This document shows, one piece after another, positions 1 to 12,444 of a stretch of 64,000 nucleotides of DNA. The DNA comes from Chondrilla cf. caribensis. Its lineage: Eukaryota; Porifera; Demospongiae; Chondrillida; Chondrillidae. The notes beneath the pieces are model-generated. The model was not told the DNA's origin and made no database searches. It saw only the letters and a program-made list of their open reading frames with translations. The position numbers were made by a program, and so were the translations under genes. The stretch covers positions 2,977,455 to 3,041,454 of the forward strand of contig OZ026559.1 in assembly GCA_964020155.1 (NCBI GenBank), given 5' to 3'. Each line of letters starts with the position of its first letter. The stretch's first letter is position 1.

Positions 1-3000
1 CAAAAATTAATTTGATACATGCTTTGTTTCATAGGAACCTGCAGTGATAAGTGTATTCTTCAAGGTCTCTCTTCTTCTACTCAGGTGAAATTATTGTCGT
101 TTAAAGGACAACTCAAGATAACAATATAGATAAATAGGCCCTTAATTGATATCTTATCTTTAATATCAATGCAAACTTTGAGTGTGTTACTTTATAGGAC
201 TGTAGACATAATTATTATATAGCTAGTTGAGTGTGTCATTATAGTAGTATTACTGTGTGGTTCTAATCTGATTCATCGATCTTAATGGAGAGTGTCATGA
301 ATTGCCAGTCGAAGATCACATATTATACTTGCATCATTCATACATGACAATAATTATCATAGTTACCATATGCGCAAGGTAACGGGTATGTGAAAAATGT
401 AAACGGAATAGGGTTATAACAGGGATTTGAAGAAATACATGTACATTTGTCTATGGACAATTCCGTAGTCACCCCCACAGCTTCACCCAAAATGCAGTAG
501 AGTCATTGACATGTTAATTAAACAAGATTAACCTGCAAAAGAGCAGAGGTCATAGATCAGCTATTACTACCATTTTGAAAAGTGATAACGAGTATTACTG
601 ATCAACTATCTACACTTTCACAGTGGTCGATGCTCAACAGACAGACACTGAAATTGTCAATGTGCAAACAGTAAGTTGAAATTTACATACCTTTGTACAA
701 ACATAACCTGCAAACTGTACAATGACTAGTTTTAGACAGTGTAGTATAGTTAGGAACAATATTAATTTCCGACAAGTGACCATTATCACCGATATACGGG
801 TAGCACATTGCCCAATTGCAACCACAGTCCAAACAATAAAGGGAGATCCCCTGCACAGGGTAGGTGAGATAACAGATGGGGAAATTTACATTTAAGTTAT
901 GGTAGAAAGCATTACAAAGAATGCAAAACATGTAATCATTAATAAGCAGTCTTCGTGGAAAGAGATCAATCCTCTATACCATTTCCACAATTAATCTACA
1001 ACTAAAACTTTTACGCAAACACAATGTCACACTCAAGGTTTCCAAGTTTCCCAAGGACAGTACATGCTAGAGGGGAGTCTTACATATTCTCCGTGTGGCC
1101 CAGCACCAGGAGCTAATAAAATGCAGCATATGCTTGGGTGGAGGTACTTGTAAAAGAATAGTCTCAAGTTATTGCCAGATGTAGAACATAAGTAACTTTA
1201 TTTAAATTATGAATTTAAACAACTATAATTGTAATAATCAATTTAAGCAGTATACATTGGTTGAATATCTTGATACCCATAATGCCTGCACAGACACATA
1301 CATGCAGAGGCCTTGGGTAGCACACAAGTGTACAATGAACCTAACTTTCAAATCTCACACTGTGCTGAACTTCCAGTCTGACATGCAGGCTCGCAAACTT
1401 AGTCTTGGGTTTCTAAGGCAACTCAGATCTACCTAATGAAATTTGAGAAAAATAATTATAACGTAAGTGTTTAACATGGCACTCGGTAAATTGAGCGCAA
1501 ATCCATTTTAATTCGCGAATAGAACATTTATGTACAATAAACTTATTGAAATTTTCGAGGAATACACTTACTAATAACCACTTCTTGATAGAGAATTACT
1601 TCGGGAATTTCGAAAATGGAGGATTAACGACTATATCTTCGAGGAAGAAGCGAAAACTTCGGTACTCATGGAGGAAAAACGGCAATTACAGGCAGGAACA
1701 ATCGATTTCACGATCATTCATTAAAATGTTTGAAGTTTAGTAGGTGTGTTGGCGATTATAACGATATATGTGCTACGGTGCTACTAGGCTACTTTTATAG
1801 TTTAAAATTGCAAGAATGACGTTCTCGAACATGTTTGTAACTGTAAGCTGAATATTATTGTTAGAGAACGCGTAATTAAGTGATTTTAGAGCCTAGGGTA
1901 AAGTTTTGTTGGAGTAATTTTTGACAACGGTGAACCGCGTTTGCTCTCTACTGCCGTAAAAGAGACGTCAGATGGATCAACTTTACGTGCGGGATTCGCC
2001 ACACTATCAGTATTGTTGGTGCCGGAGTTTATGTGAATAACTTATTGTAACCTAAAGTTATAGTCGTTAAAAGTCAAATTTCCGAAGTTACCCCGTTTTA
2101 CCTTACTAGCATTAGCACTATATAACGGGAATTTCGTCACAAAATGAATAGTCTTACCAGTCGCATTAATATCAAAGCAGATTAACATGAAAACCCGGCA
2201 TGAAGCTCAGTGATAATGTAAAGAACCCGACCATCCTAGGAAAATGTCCTCCAGCAGGTCACTGAGATCATGTGTGATAGAAGAAATAAAGTTTACAAGC
2301 ATCGCCCACTGAAATGCCTGGGAAAACTCATAGAACTCACCATTAATTTTTAAGAAGAAAAGAGCACACTGACGAAAAATTGACAATGCTTCTCTGTGGA
2401 CCTAAACATGTGGGGGGCGGAGTTGAATGATACTGACTAATGAAAGTGTAGATTGGAGGGTCCATTATGCGCATGCACTGTTCAACATATGAATATAAGT
2501 AATATGTACCGTGGTATTAACGTGTGAACAACGCGATAACATGCACTTGCAATTGTCTAGTATGTGTGAGTGTAAGTTGATGAAATATCCAGAATGATTT
2601 ATACTCAATAATCTTACACAAAATTCCATTGATTTTAGAAAAAAAATATCAATATCAGCTGGTAATGGTTTAAATACATTATTGATATTATACTTTCAAT
2701 AATATTAAACAGTAGAAAATGAAATTATCAAAATTGTAGTCATAACGAGTTTGTGTGATCAATTAAGTACAACATGAGTAATTGAGTTGTAGTGAGGTGA
2801 ACTTCTGAATAGTTTCTTGTTGTTATACCTTCAGTAGAGGTGCTGGTCACATGGTATAAACCTCTGATAAACTGTGGACTCAAGGAATTTTTGCAATGCG
2901 AAACTCCAGTTTGACTTTCAGTTCATGCACCATTTATCCAACTGGAAAGTGGAGAAAAGGAGGTGTCACATAAAGGAGTAAAAGCTACTGCAATGTAAAC

Positions 3001-3290
3001 ATGCACCAACTAAAGTGAAAATGTGCAATGCAAATAACTACAATGCAAGAAAACTGTGCATTGTGAACATTTAATCATGTTATTATAATAATTATTAATA
3101 TTTAAGCGAAGGATCGATCTTCATGTCACATAATGTTGATTACAACATGAATAATGAGCATATACACACATTAAGGAAGTAACGAAAGGTGTTGCAAATA
3201 ATATTTTCTATTTTAAATTTTAAACTACAATACTGATAAACATACTAAATCAAGGTATGCTGTGGCTAATCTTGGTCTTGGGAAATCTGA
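1..3290. other. No recognisable gene
   Basis: AT-rich sequence without a convincing coding region. Open frames at 634-931 (minus), 1209-1436 and 1546-1740 are short, show no family motif and have no supporting splice or poly(A) context. The stretch around 1860-2050 is somewhat richer in CpG than its surroundings but carries no clear promoter motif. Confidence 0.6.
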
Positions 3291-3473
3291 TTGATCAGAC
3301 GGAGTTACTTGCATATGGCTATGATGTACAAATGTTCAATCATTTGCGAAGCCTACAATTATAATTGTACCGTATTATGTTGTGAACGCTCATGTGAGCA
3401 GCGCCTATTTAATGTAGAAAGACAAGCTTTGTTAACAATATACTTCAGGGAGTTCTATTTCACGCGCACCAAA

Positions 3474-3537
3474 ATGAAGGGCCACGTTTTCAAAAGTAGT
3501 AGAGTGGACTGGTGGAAGACCAAGAAGACTGACGTTG
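3474..3537 (+). CDS. Possible first coding exon of an unknown gene
   Basis: An ATG in an A-rich start context (CACCAAAATG) opens a frame of 21 codons, basic in composition (MKGHVFKSSRVDWWKTKKTD), that runs directly into a consensus splice donor (TTG|GTGAGT). I find no matching downstream exon in the next kilobase and no family resemblance. It could be a true 5' exon whose continuation is unrecognised, or chance. Low confidence. Confidence 0.2.
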
Positions 3538-3559
3538 GTGAGTAACTCTATTATCTATG

Positions 3560-4280
3560 CCTATTATTGATCCTCTTAGGCGGATAAATTTTCAAAAGTC
3601 ATTTTATGGGGATTTAGTTCTTGCTGTAAAGATGTTAATAGGTGTACTCAGTCATGCGTGTATTCTTACTCTAGATCACGTAAATTGTTGAAATATAGCA
3701 TAATAGTGATGGTCGATATCCACTTGAGGGTTATTCAACTAACTAGTCCCATCAATGTCTCGATGGAACTAAATATCGCGATATTCCCTTGCTTAGATCT
3801 TCTACTACAATAATCATGTCTTGCTAACACAATTCGCCGTCTAGGATCTCCTGGTTTCACATGGGCTTTAATGTGTAGGTGTGCAACAGCAATTTAACGT
3901 CTTAATAATTTATCTAGGTTTTTAACCTTATCCCTCTTGTAGCACACCCAGACAGGCTACAACTACAACACAGCGTCAGATATATTGGTAATATATCACG
4001 TACGACATCTTGATACTAATAATATATGATATTATTATTGCGTCAATATTTTGTGAATTACTAAAAATATAGGACCAACAATAATGGTATGATAACCCAC
4101 TATAACTCTACCCTGGCCAACCGCATTCTACCACTTTAGCGTGGGATTGATATGTTTATAATTACTGAACACATTACCAATTAATAACAGACCATGTAGT
4201 AATTTGTAAAGAACAAACTATAAATGAACAAGGTATATTTATAGTTCAACAACTGTTGCAGTACCAATTTTGTTTTTTTT
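3560..4280. other. No recognisable gene
   Basis: AT-rich sequence with no convincing open frame, RNA gene or repeat that I can identify. Confidence 0.5.
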
Positions 4281-4282
4281 GA

Positions 4283-5212
4283 TTATAATCTCTTTCTTCC
4301 AGTACATTTCAAGTGGTACCACCTTCCATGTTTGCTGCATTCTAGGCACCTTTCTTCTCCATCTGTCACCTTTTTCCACTTAATTCCACAAGCACTGCAT
4401 ATATACTTTTTGATAGTCTCTTTCTTCTGCATTGCAATGAAGTGTTTGGGACCTGTTTGGGCAAGAAGTTATAATGTTTCAAGCATATTTGTATTATCTT
4501 GTATAGACTTGAAGTCAAATATCATACTGTGTGATGCACTTGAAGTGGTGACATCAATTGCTTTTTCTTTGTAATCCTCCCTAATAATTGAATAAATTCA
4601 ATATATTAACAAATTTGTACTGCAATTTGTTCTCATTAATTCAAACAAAGATACTCACTATCAGCACTGCCAAATGCAAGGGTCCGTCTCACATTGCTCA
4701 TGCTGACATCTGTGAACCTCGTTCTTTTTGATGGGCTTCCCCTCTAAACAGGGAGTTGTGACACATGTATGGTACATATGCACTTATTGATTTTGCTAAT
4801 TAGACAATATTTGTACAAGCAATGTTCGCTTCAAGTTGTTCTCTCTTTTTTGGTGTGAGAGCAGATGATAACATGTCTAGGAATCTTCTCCTTTCCAAGT
4901 CTTCATCTGATATAGAGTTTAATGTGTACATGTGCCTTTTACTGTCAGTTAAGCATTGACATCTAAAATGTACATGTTACATGCATTCATACTTCGCAAT
5001 CCTACGTATGTCTTCTGTTGGCCATTTTATAAATGAACTCGCACAGAAGGCATCTTGGCTGTAGCCAGGAGGTGCCCGAATACAAGCCTCTACCAGCATT
5101 ACTGCTAATTCATGGCTCACGACTCTTTCTCCATGTACTGTTGTTTGTGCAGTTATGTTCCCCCTGGCCACTACCTCTTGACATTGAGGACCATTGAGGA
5201 CAAGCTCCACAA
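4283..5212 (-). pseudogene. Decayed gene ending in a PHD-like zinc finger
   Basis: Three minus-strand blocks read like exons. The first runs from about 5212 (acceptor TTATGTAG|) to 4800, a frame with an internal TAA at 4977 that resumes in the same frame with acidic/basic residues such as SDEDLERRRFLDMLSSAL. The second is 4745-4659 (acceptor TGTTTAG|, donor ATA|GTGAGT). The third is 4580-4283 (acceptor TTATTAG|). Joining blocks two and three keeps the frame (LAFGSAD-R-EDYKEKAID). The third block has one in-frame TAA, then a cysteine cluster ICSAC...RCLEC...WYHLKC about 12 residues before the stop. This matches the first C4HC part of a PHD finger (C-x2-C, C-x2-C, W-Y-H-x2-C); the last C-x2-C pair is absent. 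Two in-frame stops argue for a pseudogene or a domesticated transposon remnant. The upstream start is not identified. Confidence 0.5.
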
Positions 5213-5465
5213 CTACATAACAAGATAAGACATAATATTGTGTATGTGTGTATGTATGTATGTATGTACGTATGAAAATGGTGTAATATAAAGTTATATG
5301 TTCTGCACTTGTGAACTTTGGATGGGGACTTGTTGAAGAGTAGGGCTCCAATTCTTGAGTAGTATATGCAAAAATGTATTATACTGTGTAGTATTATCTG
5401 AACATTCAAGGTAATGTTCAGATAATATGTCAAATGCTACAATCGAATGATTCGACGTATCAATA

Positions 5466-5508
5466 GAGTTTATGCGTTACGTCACTGTGACGTCAAACGC
5501 ATAAACTC
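5466..5508. mobile_element. 43-bp palindromic TIR element between TA dinucleotides
   Basis: The sequence TA-GAGTTTATGCGTT...AACGCATAAACTC-TA is two inverted termini almost back to back, with TGACGTCA-like sequence in the centre. The palindrome extends into the flanks (GTATCAA/TTGATAC), spanning 5457-5517. The termini match those of the 678-bp element at 25202-25879, so this looks like the extreme internally deleted form of the same TA-target inverted-repeat family. Confidence 0.55.
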
Positions 5509-6989
5509 TATTGATACCTCCATATGCAACAGGGATGAATACACTGCTGTATTTCTGAATCAATCCTTCACAAAATAGGGATGAAACTGATGAAGCTAGT
5601 GTGTAGAACAATGTACAAATGCTACAATCGAATGAAGTAATACATGTGTGTTATGCATATGCACATGTTATAGTATGATATGATGATGATGCACTCATGT
5701 ACACTATCATGTAATCATCAGATTCAACTCAGAGAGCCACACCTAGTAAGATTGGTTGGATCACAGGGTGTGTGCTTTCTCTCTACCTGGATACAGCGAA
5801 GCACATTAGAGATGAAATATCTCTCAACTGCCATAGAGTGGCAAAATATTGCTTCATAGAAGTAGTTGGTTGATGGTTGTCACCTGAAGATGGTACAGTC
5901 TGGTCTTGTAAAGTGAACAAGATGTTCATGTCTCTCTCACTACTGACGACAGGCAACAGTCTTCACCTGCACAGACTGGAGCTGATGAAGGTTCGTAAAT
6001 ACATTGTTGATAAAATATTATTGTCAAACTCACAAATGCGTATATACATTGTCCTCTAAATTCAACATTTTCATCACTGTGGTACCAAGCCGTGTTGTAC
6101 TCAATAGAGAGGTACCATTGTACAAAACTCTATATCCTAGTCTCAAAGTGAATGGACCGGTTCTACCATATGCATACACAAGCAAACACACACACATGCA
6201 CACATATGCATGCACACACAGCACACACACTCATGTAGAATCTCATACATGCACATAATTACGATCTTAATTCTGTTCTCAGCATGTTTTCCAGAGATGA
6301 AGGCGACTGAAAATTATTTTGGTGTGTTGGAATGGTCAACATGACACAGAGCATTTTATCATAATAATGTTATGGTGGTGAAGTGTACTCACCTCATCAC
6401 GTCCATGTACAATAGTATTCAATAGAATTTCAGAGATAATTTCCGTATGCATATTATCAAGCTAGATTTAGATGTACATGTATGTAGCATCATTTAATCA
6501 TCATTAAATAATTTTATTATTAAATATCGTAAATTCAATTTATTATAATAATGTTTGTGTATTTTTCAAATTTGGCGTTAACAGTAATAAGTTAAACATA
6601 GTATAGTATTATATAATACAATACCTTAATAAATTCAAACATATTGTATTCCTAGCTATAATATAGCTATGGCATATTAATCATGGTGATCATTAATTTG
6701 TGTTTGACTTCAATGAATCCTTGCATGTATCAGGTGGGTAATTATAATAAAAGAGGTCAACAATATATTCATACACATAAAATTATTAACGACCATGTCA
6801 AATATATAATAATATACTAATGAATAATAATTTAAAAAATAGTATAATAATATTACATATTATTTGCACAGTGCATGGTTATCCAAAGAAGTGAATTTTA
6901 CCAAATTTTTTAATCAGCACAATTATAGAAAAAAGGGATATTCAATTATAATAATTATAAAATGCTCGAATCCCCCTCCCCCCTAATGT

Positions 6990-8690
6990 ATGTATAAATG
7001 CCAAGCACCTCTGAAAGTACCTCGTATAACAGGCCAGGTGTGGGGAGGTGAGGAGTGCTTCATAATCTAGATCTGGACATCGATATCAGCTAGGTCTGGA
7101 ACAAATATCAGCTTGACATGTCCTCTCTGCCATGAGCTACCCAAGAAGGTAATGAGCATCTTACCTCTATTCTCTCCCAAACATTGATAATAAGAATAGT
7201 ATTATCAACAACTTCCGAATAAACCTAGGTTCAAAGGCCAAGTATACGGAGATAGGAAGTGTCTCAAAGTTTAGATCCCTTTACCAGCTATGTGTGAAAA
7301 AATATCAGCTTGACACCCACCCTCTGCTATGAGGATTGAAATAAGATGATTAAAATTTTCCTTCCTATTCTCTCCCAAACATATACATTGATAATATTAA
7401 CCACCTTCAAATAACCTAGGTTTTCAGGCCACATATTATGGAGATGGGAAGTGTCTCAAAGTTTAGATTACTTTACCAGCTATGTGTGGTAAAAATATCA
7501 GCTTGACACTACCCCTCTGCCATGAGATACGCAATAAGATAATTAGAATTTTTATTCCTATTCTCTCTCATACATTGAGTAAATAATAACTCGATCAGAA
7601 TAAACCTAGGTTTACAGGCCACGTATATGGAGATGGGATTTATTTCAAAGTTTAGATCAATTCACTAGCTATGTGAAAAAAAATATCAGCTTGACACCAC
7701 CCCTCTGCCATGAGATACGCAATAAGATATAATTATTACCATTTCCTATTCTCTCCCATAAATTTATGATATTAACAACCTTCAAATAAACCCTGGATGA
7801 CAGACCATGTTTAGGGACATGGGAAGTGTCTGAAAGTTTAAATCCATTTGCCAGCTATGTGTGGAAAAAATCAGCTTGACACGCCACCTCTGCCATGAGG
7901 TACGCAATAAGACAATTAGCATTTTCATTCCTATTCTCTCCATACATTGAATAAAATAACTGTGTCAGAATAAACCTAGGTTTACAGGCCATGTATATGG
8001 AGATGGAACTTGTTTAAAAGGTTAGATCAATTTACCAGCTATGTGTAGAAAAATATCAGCTTGAAACCGCCCCTCTTCCATGAGCTACGCAATAAGATAA
8101 TAATTTTTTTATATTCTATCCTCTCCCATACATTGATAATATTAACCACCTTTAAATAAACCCTGGGTGACAGACCATGTATATGGACATGGGAAATTGT
8201 CTCAAAGTTCAGATCCCTTTACCAGCTGTGTTGAAAAAATATCAGCTTGCCATGCCCCCTCTGCCATGAATTACGCAATAAGATAATCAGCATTTTTATT
8301 CCTATTCTCTCCCATATATTAAATATATTAACCACCTCAGAATTAACCTAGGTTGACAGGCCATATATATATATATATATATGGAGATGGGGAATGTTTC
8401 AAAGTTCAGATCCATTTACCAGCTAGACATAGAAAAATTATCAGCTTGACATGCCCCCTCTCTCATGTGTTATGCAAATCTTTATTTCTATTCTCACATA
8501 CGTATGTACATTGATAATATTAACCATGCACCTCAAAATAAATCCAATTAACCCAGAGTCACAGACCACGTATAGGAAGATGGTAAGTGTTTCGAAGTTT
8601 AGATCAATCTACCAGCTTGGCATGAAGAATATCATCTTGACACCCCCCTTTACAATGACCTGTGCAAGAAGGTACTAATGTAGCATTTCT
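6990..8690 (+). repeat. ~190-bp tandem satellite, array 1
   Basis: About nine diverged tandem copies. Each contains recurring blocks: CTATTCTCTCCCATACATTG, an AACCTAGG block, CAGGCCA...GGAGATGGGA, CAAAGTTTAGATC, TACCAGCTATGTGTG and ATCAGCTTGACACC followed by CTCTGCCATGAG. The TCAGCTTGACA word recurs about every 190 bp (near 7113, 7310, 7500, 7685, 7875, 8065, 8250, 8440). No coding capacity. Related arrays lie at 15680, 27590 and 32350. Confidence 0.85.
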
Positions 8691-9043
8691 ATCCTTATTC
8701 TCTAATTAATATTTTCTATAACACCTCCATTGGAATCAAATGTACGTGTGTATAAAAGTATACAACTGTACTTCAGTATGTACCTACATGTATTCTACCT
8801 ACATGTACTGTACATACATTTCAATGGAGGTTTTGTAGACTTTGCATGTGGTGACCATCCTGCTTTTCATTGAACATGTGTATGTACATGCTTCTCAGGG
8901 AATGTAGTATATTTGCACTCCATAAATCATTCTCTGTATGTTTATTATAATGCTATATTATTATGTTAGTAACACATACAAACATAAATAACTATACATA
9001 CCAGTATTATTTCACATTTTATTTCAGGCAAAAGTGTACCATA

Positions 9044-9045
<2 letters not shown>

Positions 9046-9091
<46 letters not shown>

Positions 9092-9108
9092 AATTTAATA
9101 TCTGAATC

Positions 9109-9158
<50 letters not shown>
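9046..9158. repeat. AT and AAT microsatellites
   Basis: A pure (AT)n run at about 9046-9088 followed by (AAT)n at 9109-9158. Confidence 0.95.
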
Positions 9159-9159
<1 letters not shown>

Positions 9160-9955
9160 TATCAGTCAATATAATGATAAAAGGTAGAGTTTGAGAAATT
9201 CTCCTACTTATAACCAACATGCAACGTCGTTTTCGTCAAGTTTGCTTGAAGTGCTCGCAAACTAAAAAAGCAGCAAAATTATTCATCCAAATGTAATTAG
9301 ATGCAATAAAATACACCCCAGTGTACAAGTAGATAAAATATTTACACTGGTAGATGTAATATATACATATTATACAGCTACACTGGTGGGTATAATTTGC
9401 ACATGAACTACCTGTTACGTAGGTATAATTATACACATTGACCACACCACACTGTTACGTAGGTATAATTATACACATTGACTTAAAAGTCCCTCTCCCC
9501 AAGCTAGTGTTCTGTAATTGGCTACTCATGAAGACTACCTCACCATGCTTCTGATGCTTCAAGTTCACTCACTGACATATACCGTGCTATAGTTATTAGA
9601 ATGAAAACCATCTAACTCAATTAGTATTCAGGAAGTTATTCCCACCACTATACTTTGCTTCAATAAAGAAATAACAATATGTATAATTAGTGCAGCCAAC
9701 ATCACAGAGCTCACTCTCACCATGAGTAAACTCATAGTTGCCAACCCTTGAAAACTTCCTTTAGGGACACTTATGTATCTACACCTATATGCTGCGGCCA
9801 AAATGGCTCAACAAATATAATATACAGGTTTAGAATGATCATTGATTGTGCTTGATAAATAGCTGGAAAAGTACAGTCTAGAACCTTGTTGAATATCGTA
9901 CTGCATTTAATGTAACATTATTAATGTATCTCAGTTTACTATTCCATTTTAGACA

Positions 9956-10297
9956 ACAAAAGTATATCTCCTGGGTATCCCACTCCGATCAGGTACATAT
10001 TTGCAAATTGTTCACAGACACATGTGAGGCTGTGTGTGTGCATATCAATAACCAGATTGGTTCAAGTAACTCAATACTACAGAAAATTGAAGAAAGTGGC
10101 TTACCGAGTCTTCCACATCTTTGTCTGCCATGCAAATGTGGCTATCTATACTGATTGTGGCTGCACTGACTCCTACAAGCACAGAAGGATTGTACACAGA
10201 TGAGGAGATAAGGAACATTGTGGTGAAACATGCTATGCTATGTTTTGCAGGAACATGGAAACATATGGTGTCCTGATAGTACTTCCAGCCAACAAAT

Positions 10298-10300
<3 letters not shown>
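9956..10300 (+). pseudogene. Truncated deaminase-like gene copy 1
   Basis: The leader (CTCCTGGGTATCCCACTCC...CAGGTACA) and the start of the coding exon (ATG at 10136) match the intact gene at 47.3 kb. The signal peptide and the GLYTDEEIRNIVVKHAM block are retained. The acceptor AG just before the ATG is lost. A deletion after KHAM and a one-base deletion in GGAAACATATGG shift the frame into TGA. Sequence homology stops where a CA microsatellite begins, about 60 codons in, so the zinc-binding half is absent. Non-functional. Confidence 0.75.
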
Positions 10301-10342
<42 letters not shown>

Positions 10343-10480
10343 CGCACAAACACACACACACAAAGGTATACACAAACACATACGCACCCATGCACATACA
10401 CACACACAAGCACACACACACACACAGACACAATCACACAAGCAAACACACACAAACTTATACACAAACGTATACACAAA
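10298..10480. repeat. CA microsatellite in truncated deaminase copy 1
   Basis: A (CA)n tract with interruptions directly follows CAACAAATGGACACAC, which in the intact gene reads CAACAAACGGACGCACAGATAC. The tract appears to have expanded from that short CA-like coding stretch. The long His-Thr or Cys-Val frames across it are translation artefacts. Confidence 0.95.
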
Positions 10481-10843
10481 CACACCATACATAATTTCCC
10501 AACAGCAGGCTGCTATAGCAGAAGCTTACCTAATTTTTATAGAAACTGTTATCTGTCTAGCCAGTCCAATTTCACCTTCTAATTTCAGGCAAATGTGGTA
10601 GACAACCTGTCAAAAATCCTCTGAAAATAATCCGACTTCCCTTCCCAGATCATGAATTGGGAAGTTTAACATTCTCTGATGAAAACTATGTTTCAACCAT
10701 AAAACTGCCCTGAATTGTGAGATGTCATTCATGTGTTGCTTTTGGAGATAATTGTGTGTATGTGCAGCTTGCCATGTCACAAATGACGCAATGCTTAACG
10801 TCGAATAATGATGTAATCATCTGTACTCAAGCATGAATCGACA

Positions 10844-10850
10844 TATATAA
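10844..10850 (+). promoter_or_regulatory. TATA box of 201-aa gene copy 1
   Basis: TATATAAG lies in a block conserved between units (CAAGCATGAATC.. TATATAAGCTCAATGCAC), about 30 bp upstream of the inferred start of a leader exon. Upstream are bZIP-like words (TGACGCAATGCTTAACGTCG, TGATGTAATCATC) conserved in units 1, 2 and 4. Assignment as promoter is inference from position and conservation. Confidence 0.6.
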
Positions 10851-10874
10851 GCTCAATGCACATCCTATAAAATC

Positions 10875-10927
10875 ACAATTACCTTTACAAAGTTTGAGGT
10901 ATCACAATTACCTTTACAAAGTTTGAG
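10875..10927 (+). other. Non-coding leader exon of 201-aa gene copy 1
   Basis: Inferred 5' UTR exon between the TATA box and a consensus splice donor (TTTGAG|GTGAGT, exon end 10927). In this copy a ~29-bp segment (ATCACAATTACCTTTACAAAGTTTGAGGT) is tandemly duplicated; units 2 and 4 have it once. Intron 1 would run 10928-11827 to the acceptor TCATTAG|CAAC just before the ATG. Confidence 0.5.
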
Positions 10928-11403
10928 GTGAGTATGCATATTTGTCTCTTTTTCGGTGAGGATTATCCCTATTTTAGTCTTATTTTCATTTACTGTAATT
11001 GTACAAAGTAACATGGGAAAATTTATATAATATAATTCTTGTCAAATATTGTACATTTTTACTTGGAAAGAAATACAATCTATTATTCCAAAGGCTATTT
11101 AGTAGATTGTTCTGAAATTCAAGGCAATATTTGTGAATTATTGTTAATGACTTCCTAATCGCCTACAATCCATTGACTAAAACTTTTGTGAGTACAGGTA
11201 GAATGTAAAGAATTAAGATGGATAGAAGTAGAGGGTAACTTGGAACGTGGTAACTTTTGATAATTTATAACCTTGAAGACTTTTAGAGTTTTATCGATAC
11301 TAATTCTGTTATTAAAACAGATAATCTATTTCAATATTGCAATCCTCCTTAGCTCAATATCAACTATCGTAAGAACCCCCCAGGCAGTATTAGTAACCCT
11401 ATT

Positions 11404-11710
11404 CTATTCTGTATAATTCAGATCAACCGTATACTTTGTTTCGGTAGGAAATAAATGGTTCACTTCATCAAAATAGTGACAAGAGTCCATTATCCTATAA
11501 TATGTCACGCACTGTAGTTGTTGTAACATACACTTTTTGGCACGAATTAACTGATAGTTTCTAATTGTTACACGAGAGTAGACACTTCCATTATTGGTGA
11601 TAATATAGTACAACCATGTAGACTGTCTTCCGCAGGTGGTCAGGTAGCTTGTTCTGGGTCTTCTGAGGAAGCCATTCCAAACTTTATCTTCAGTGTCACT
11701 AGATTGGTTA
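11404..11710 (-). other. Antisense open frame inside intron 1, copy 1
   Basis: Within the first intron the minus strand carries a frame of roughly 70-100 codons ending in TAG near 11404. It contains NYQLIRAKKCMLQQLQCVTY and later FDEVNH...ETKY. The same frame is found at the same place in the other units (see 19885-20196). I do not recognise the peptide. It may be an old exon of another gene or an intron element. Whether it is expressed cannot be told here. Confidence 0.3.
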
Positions 11711-11838
11711 CTCTATGGTATATCCTCTGTAGGTTCATCTTCAGTCCTTGGGAGGATTTAAAGATAATAATAATCAACTTCCAATACGAAATACTAAAGT
11801 CTGCTTAGAATCCAAAAGAATCATTAGCAACTGCTGAA

Positions 11839-12444
11839 ATGGGCTTGAAGTCACTTTCTGTTATCTTGTGGCTGAGTGTTCTTACCTACACAACCACTGC
11901 AATGCCGACATTCCGAGCTGATCTTACCGATGGAAGCTATTTCATCAAGTCCAATTCTGATATTACTTGGTACAAAGATCTCTACGATCCTGACCCTGCA
12001 GGTGGATCCTGTGACATGCAAGGAATAATACGCATCCCCTTTAGTTCCACCTCATGCTACCGGGTTGAGTTCACTTTCAATAATGAGGAGCCATTTCGGT
12101 TCAACTTTCACTTTAGCAATGGTTGTGGAGATGGATGGGGAGGGACGCCTAACTGCTACGAAGTGCACAGCAAAAAAAGGAAAGTCCTTGTCTTCCCCAA
12201 AACGGGAACTGGAAGTAAAACCGAATTACCTGATATCATTACTTCCGATACTGATGTTAAAATTGAATCCGGTTCTGTGACAGTCATTAATGGTGATGGT
12301 GTGAGAAAAACTGTTGACCATTCTACTCTCTTTGCACCTGGTGATGTGTATTTGAGCATGAATCGTGTCTACGACCTCACACGCTATCTTAATCCCCCAC
12401 GTGTGGGAACTGGATTATGCAGTGTCAGGATCTACACTTGCTGA
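11839..12444 (+). CDS. Secreted six-cysteine 201-aa protein, copy 1
   Basis: A single coding exon for a 201-residue protein. Residues 1-21 (MGLKSLSVILWLSVLTYTTTA) form a typical signal peptide; the mature part begins near MPTFRADLTDGSYF. The mature chain is rich in alternating hydrophobic and polar residues, suggesting beta-strands. It has six cysteines (58, 73, 96, 106, 194, 201) kept in all intact copies, and a glycine-rich NGCGDGWGG loop at 94-102. No transmembrane segment is seen. The start is fixed by the signal peptide and by position 12 bp after a conserved AG|CAAC acceptor. A donor (G|GTAAGT) lies one base after the TGA, so the gene is split in both UTRs. It is nearly identical to copy 3 (differences at residues 8, 18 and 169). 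I do not recognise the family. Extracellular or secreted function, possibly defensive or adhesive, is inference. Confidence 0.85.
   Translation: MGLKSLSVILWLSVLTYTTTAMPTFRADLTDGSYFIKSNSDITWYKDLYDPDPAGGSCDMQGIIRIPFSSTSCYRVEFTFNNEEPFRFNFHFSNGCGDGWGGTPNCYEVHSKKRKVLVFPKTGTGSKTELPDIITSDTDVKIESGSVTVINGDGVRKTVDHSTLFAPGDVYLSMNRVYDLTRYLNPPRVGTGLCSVRIYTC

Larger units (their letters stand above)
5790..9615 (+). repeat. Partial copy of the array unit (unit 0)
   Basis: The sequence from about 5790 resembles the downstream halves of later units. Examples are 5815-6000 against 14305-14500, and 6090-6350 against 14600-14870 and 31370-31640. It continues through the ~190-bp satellite. No 201-aa gene or deaminase copy lies in this part. 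It marks the left end of the recognisable array. Confidence 0.65.

Noticed and set aside
1546..1740. Possible exon with charged frame (contains KRKLRYSWRKNG)
   Set aside because: Different frames look equally plausible, no ATG at the start, no splice signals matched, no family resemblance.
6990..8690. CRISPR array (regular ~190-bp spacing)
   Set aside because: The whole monomer is repeated with gradual divergence, there are no unique spacers, and the genome is clearly eukaryotic; it is a satellite.
10230..10601. Long open frames encoding His-Thr or Cys-Val repeats across CA tracts (also 18800, 23032, 36190, 39257, 42354, 55000, 58909)
   Set aside because: They are translations of CA/GT microsatellites in several frames at once; no start context or conservation beyond the repeat.
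12065..12280. 71-aa alternative frames inside the 201-aa coding exons (also 20559, 29228, 38041, 45412)
   Set aside because: Shadows of the real frame; they recur only because the exon itself is conserved, and they have no signal peptide or upstream context.
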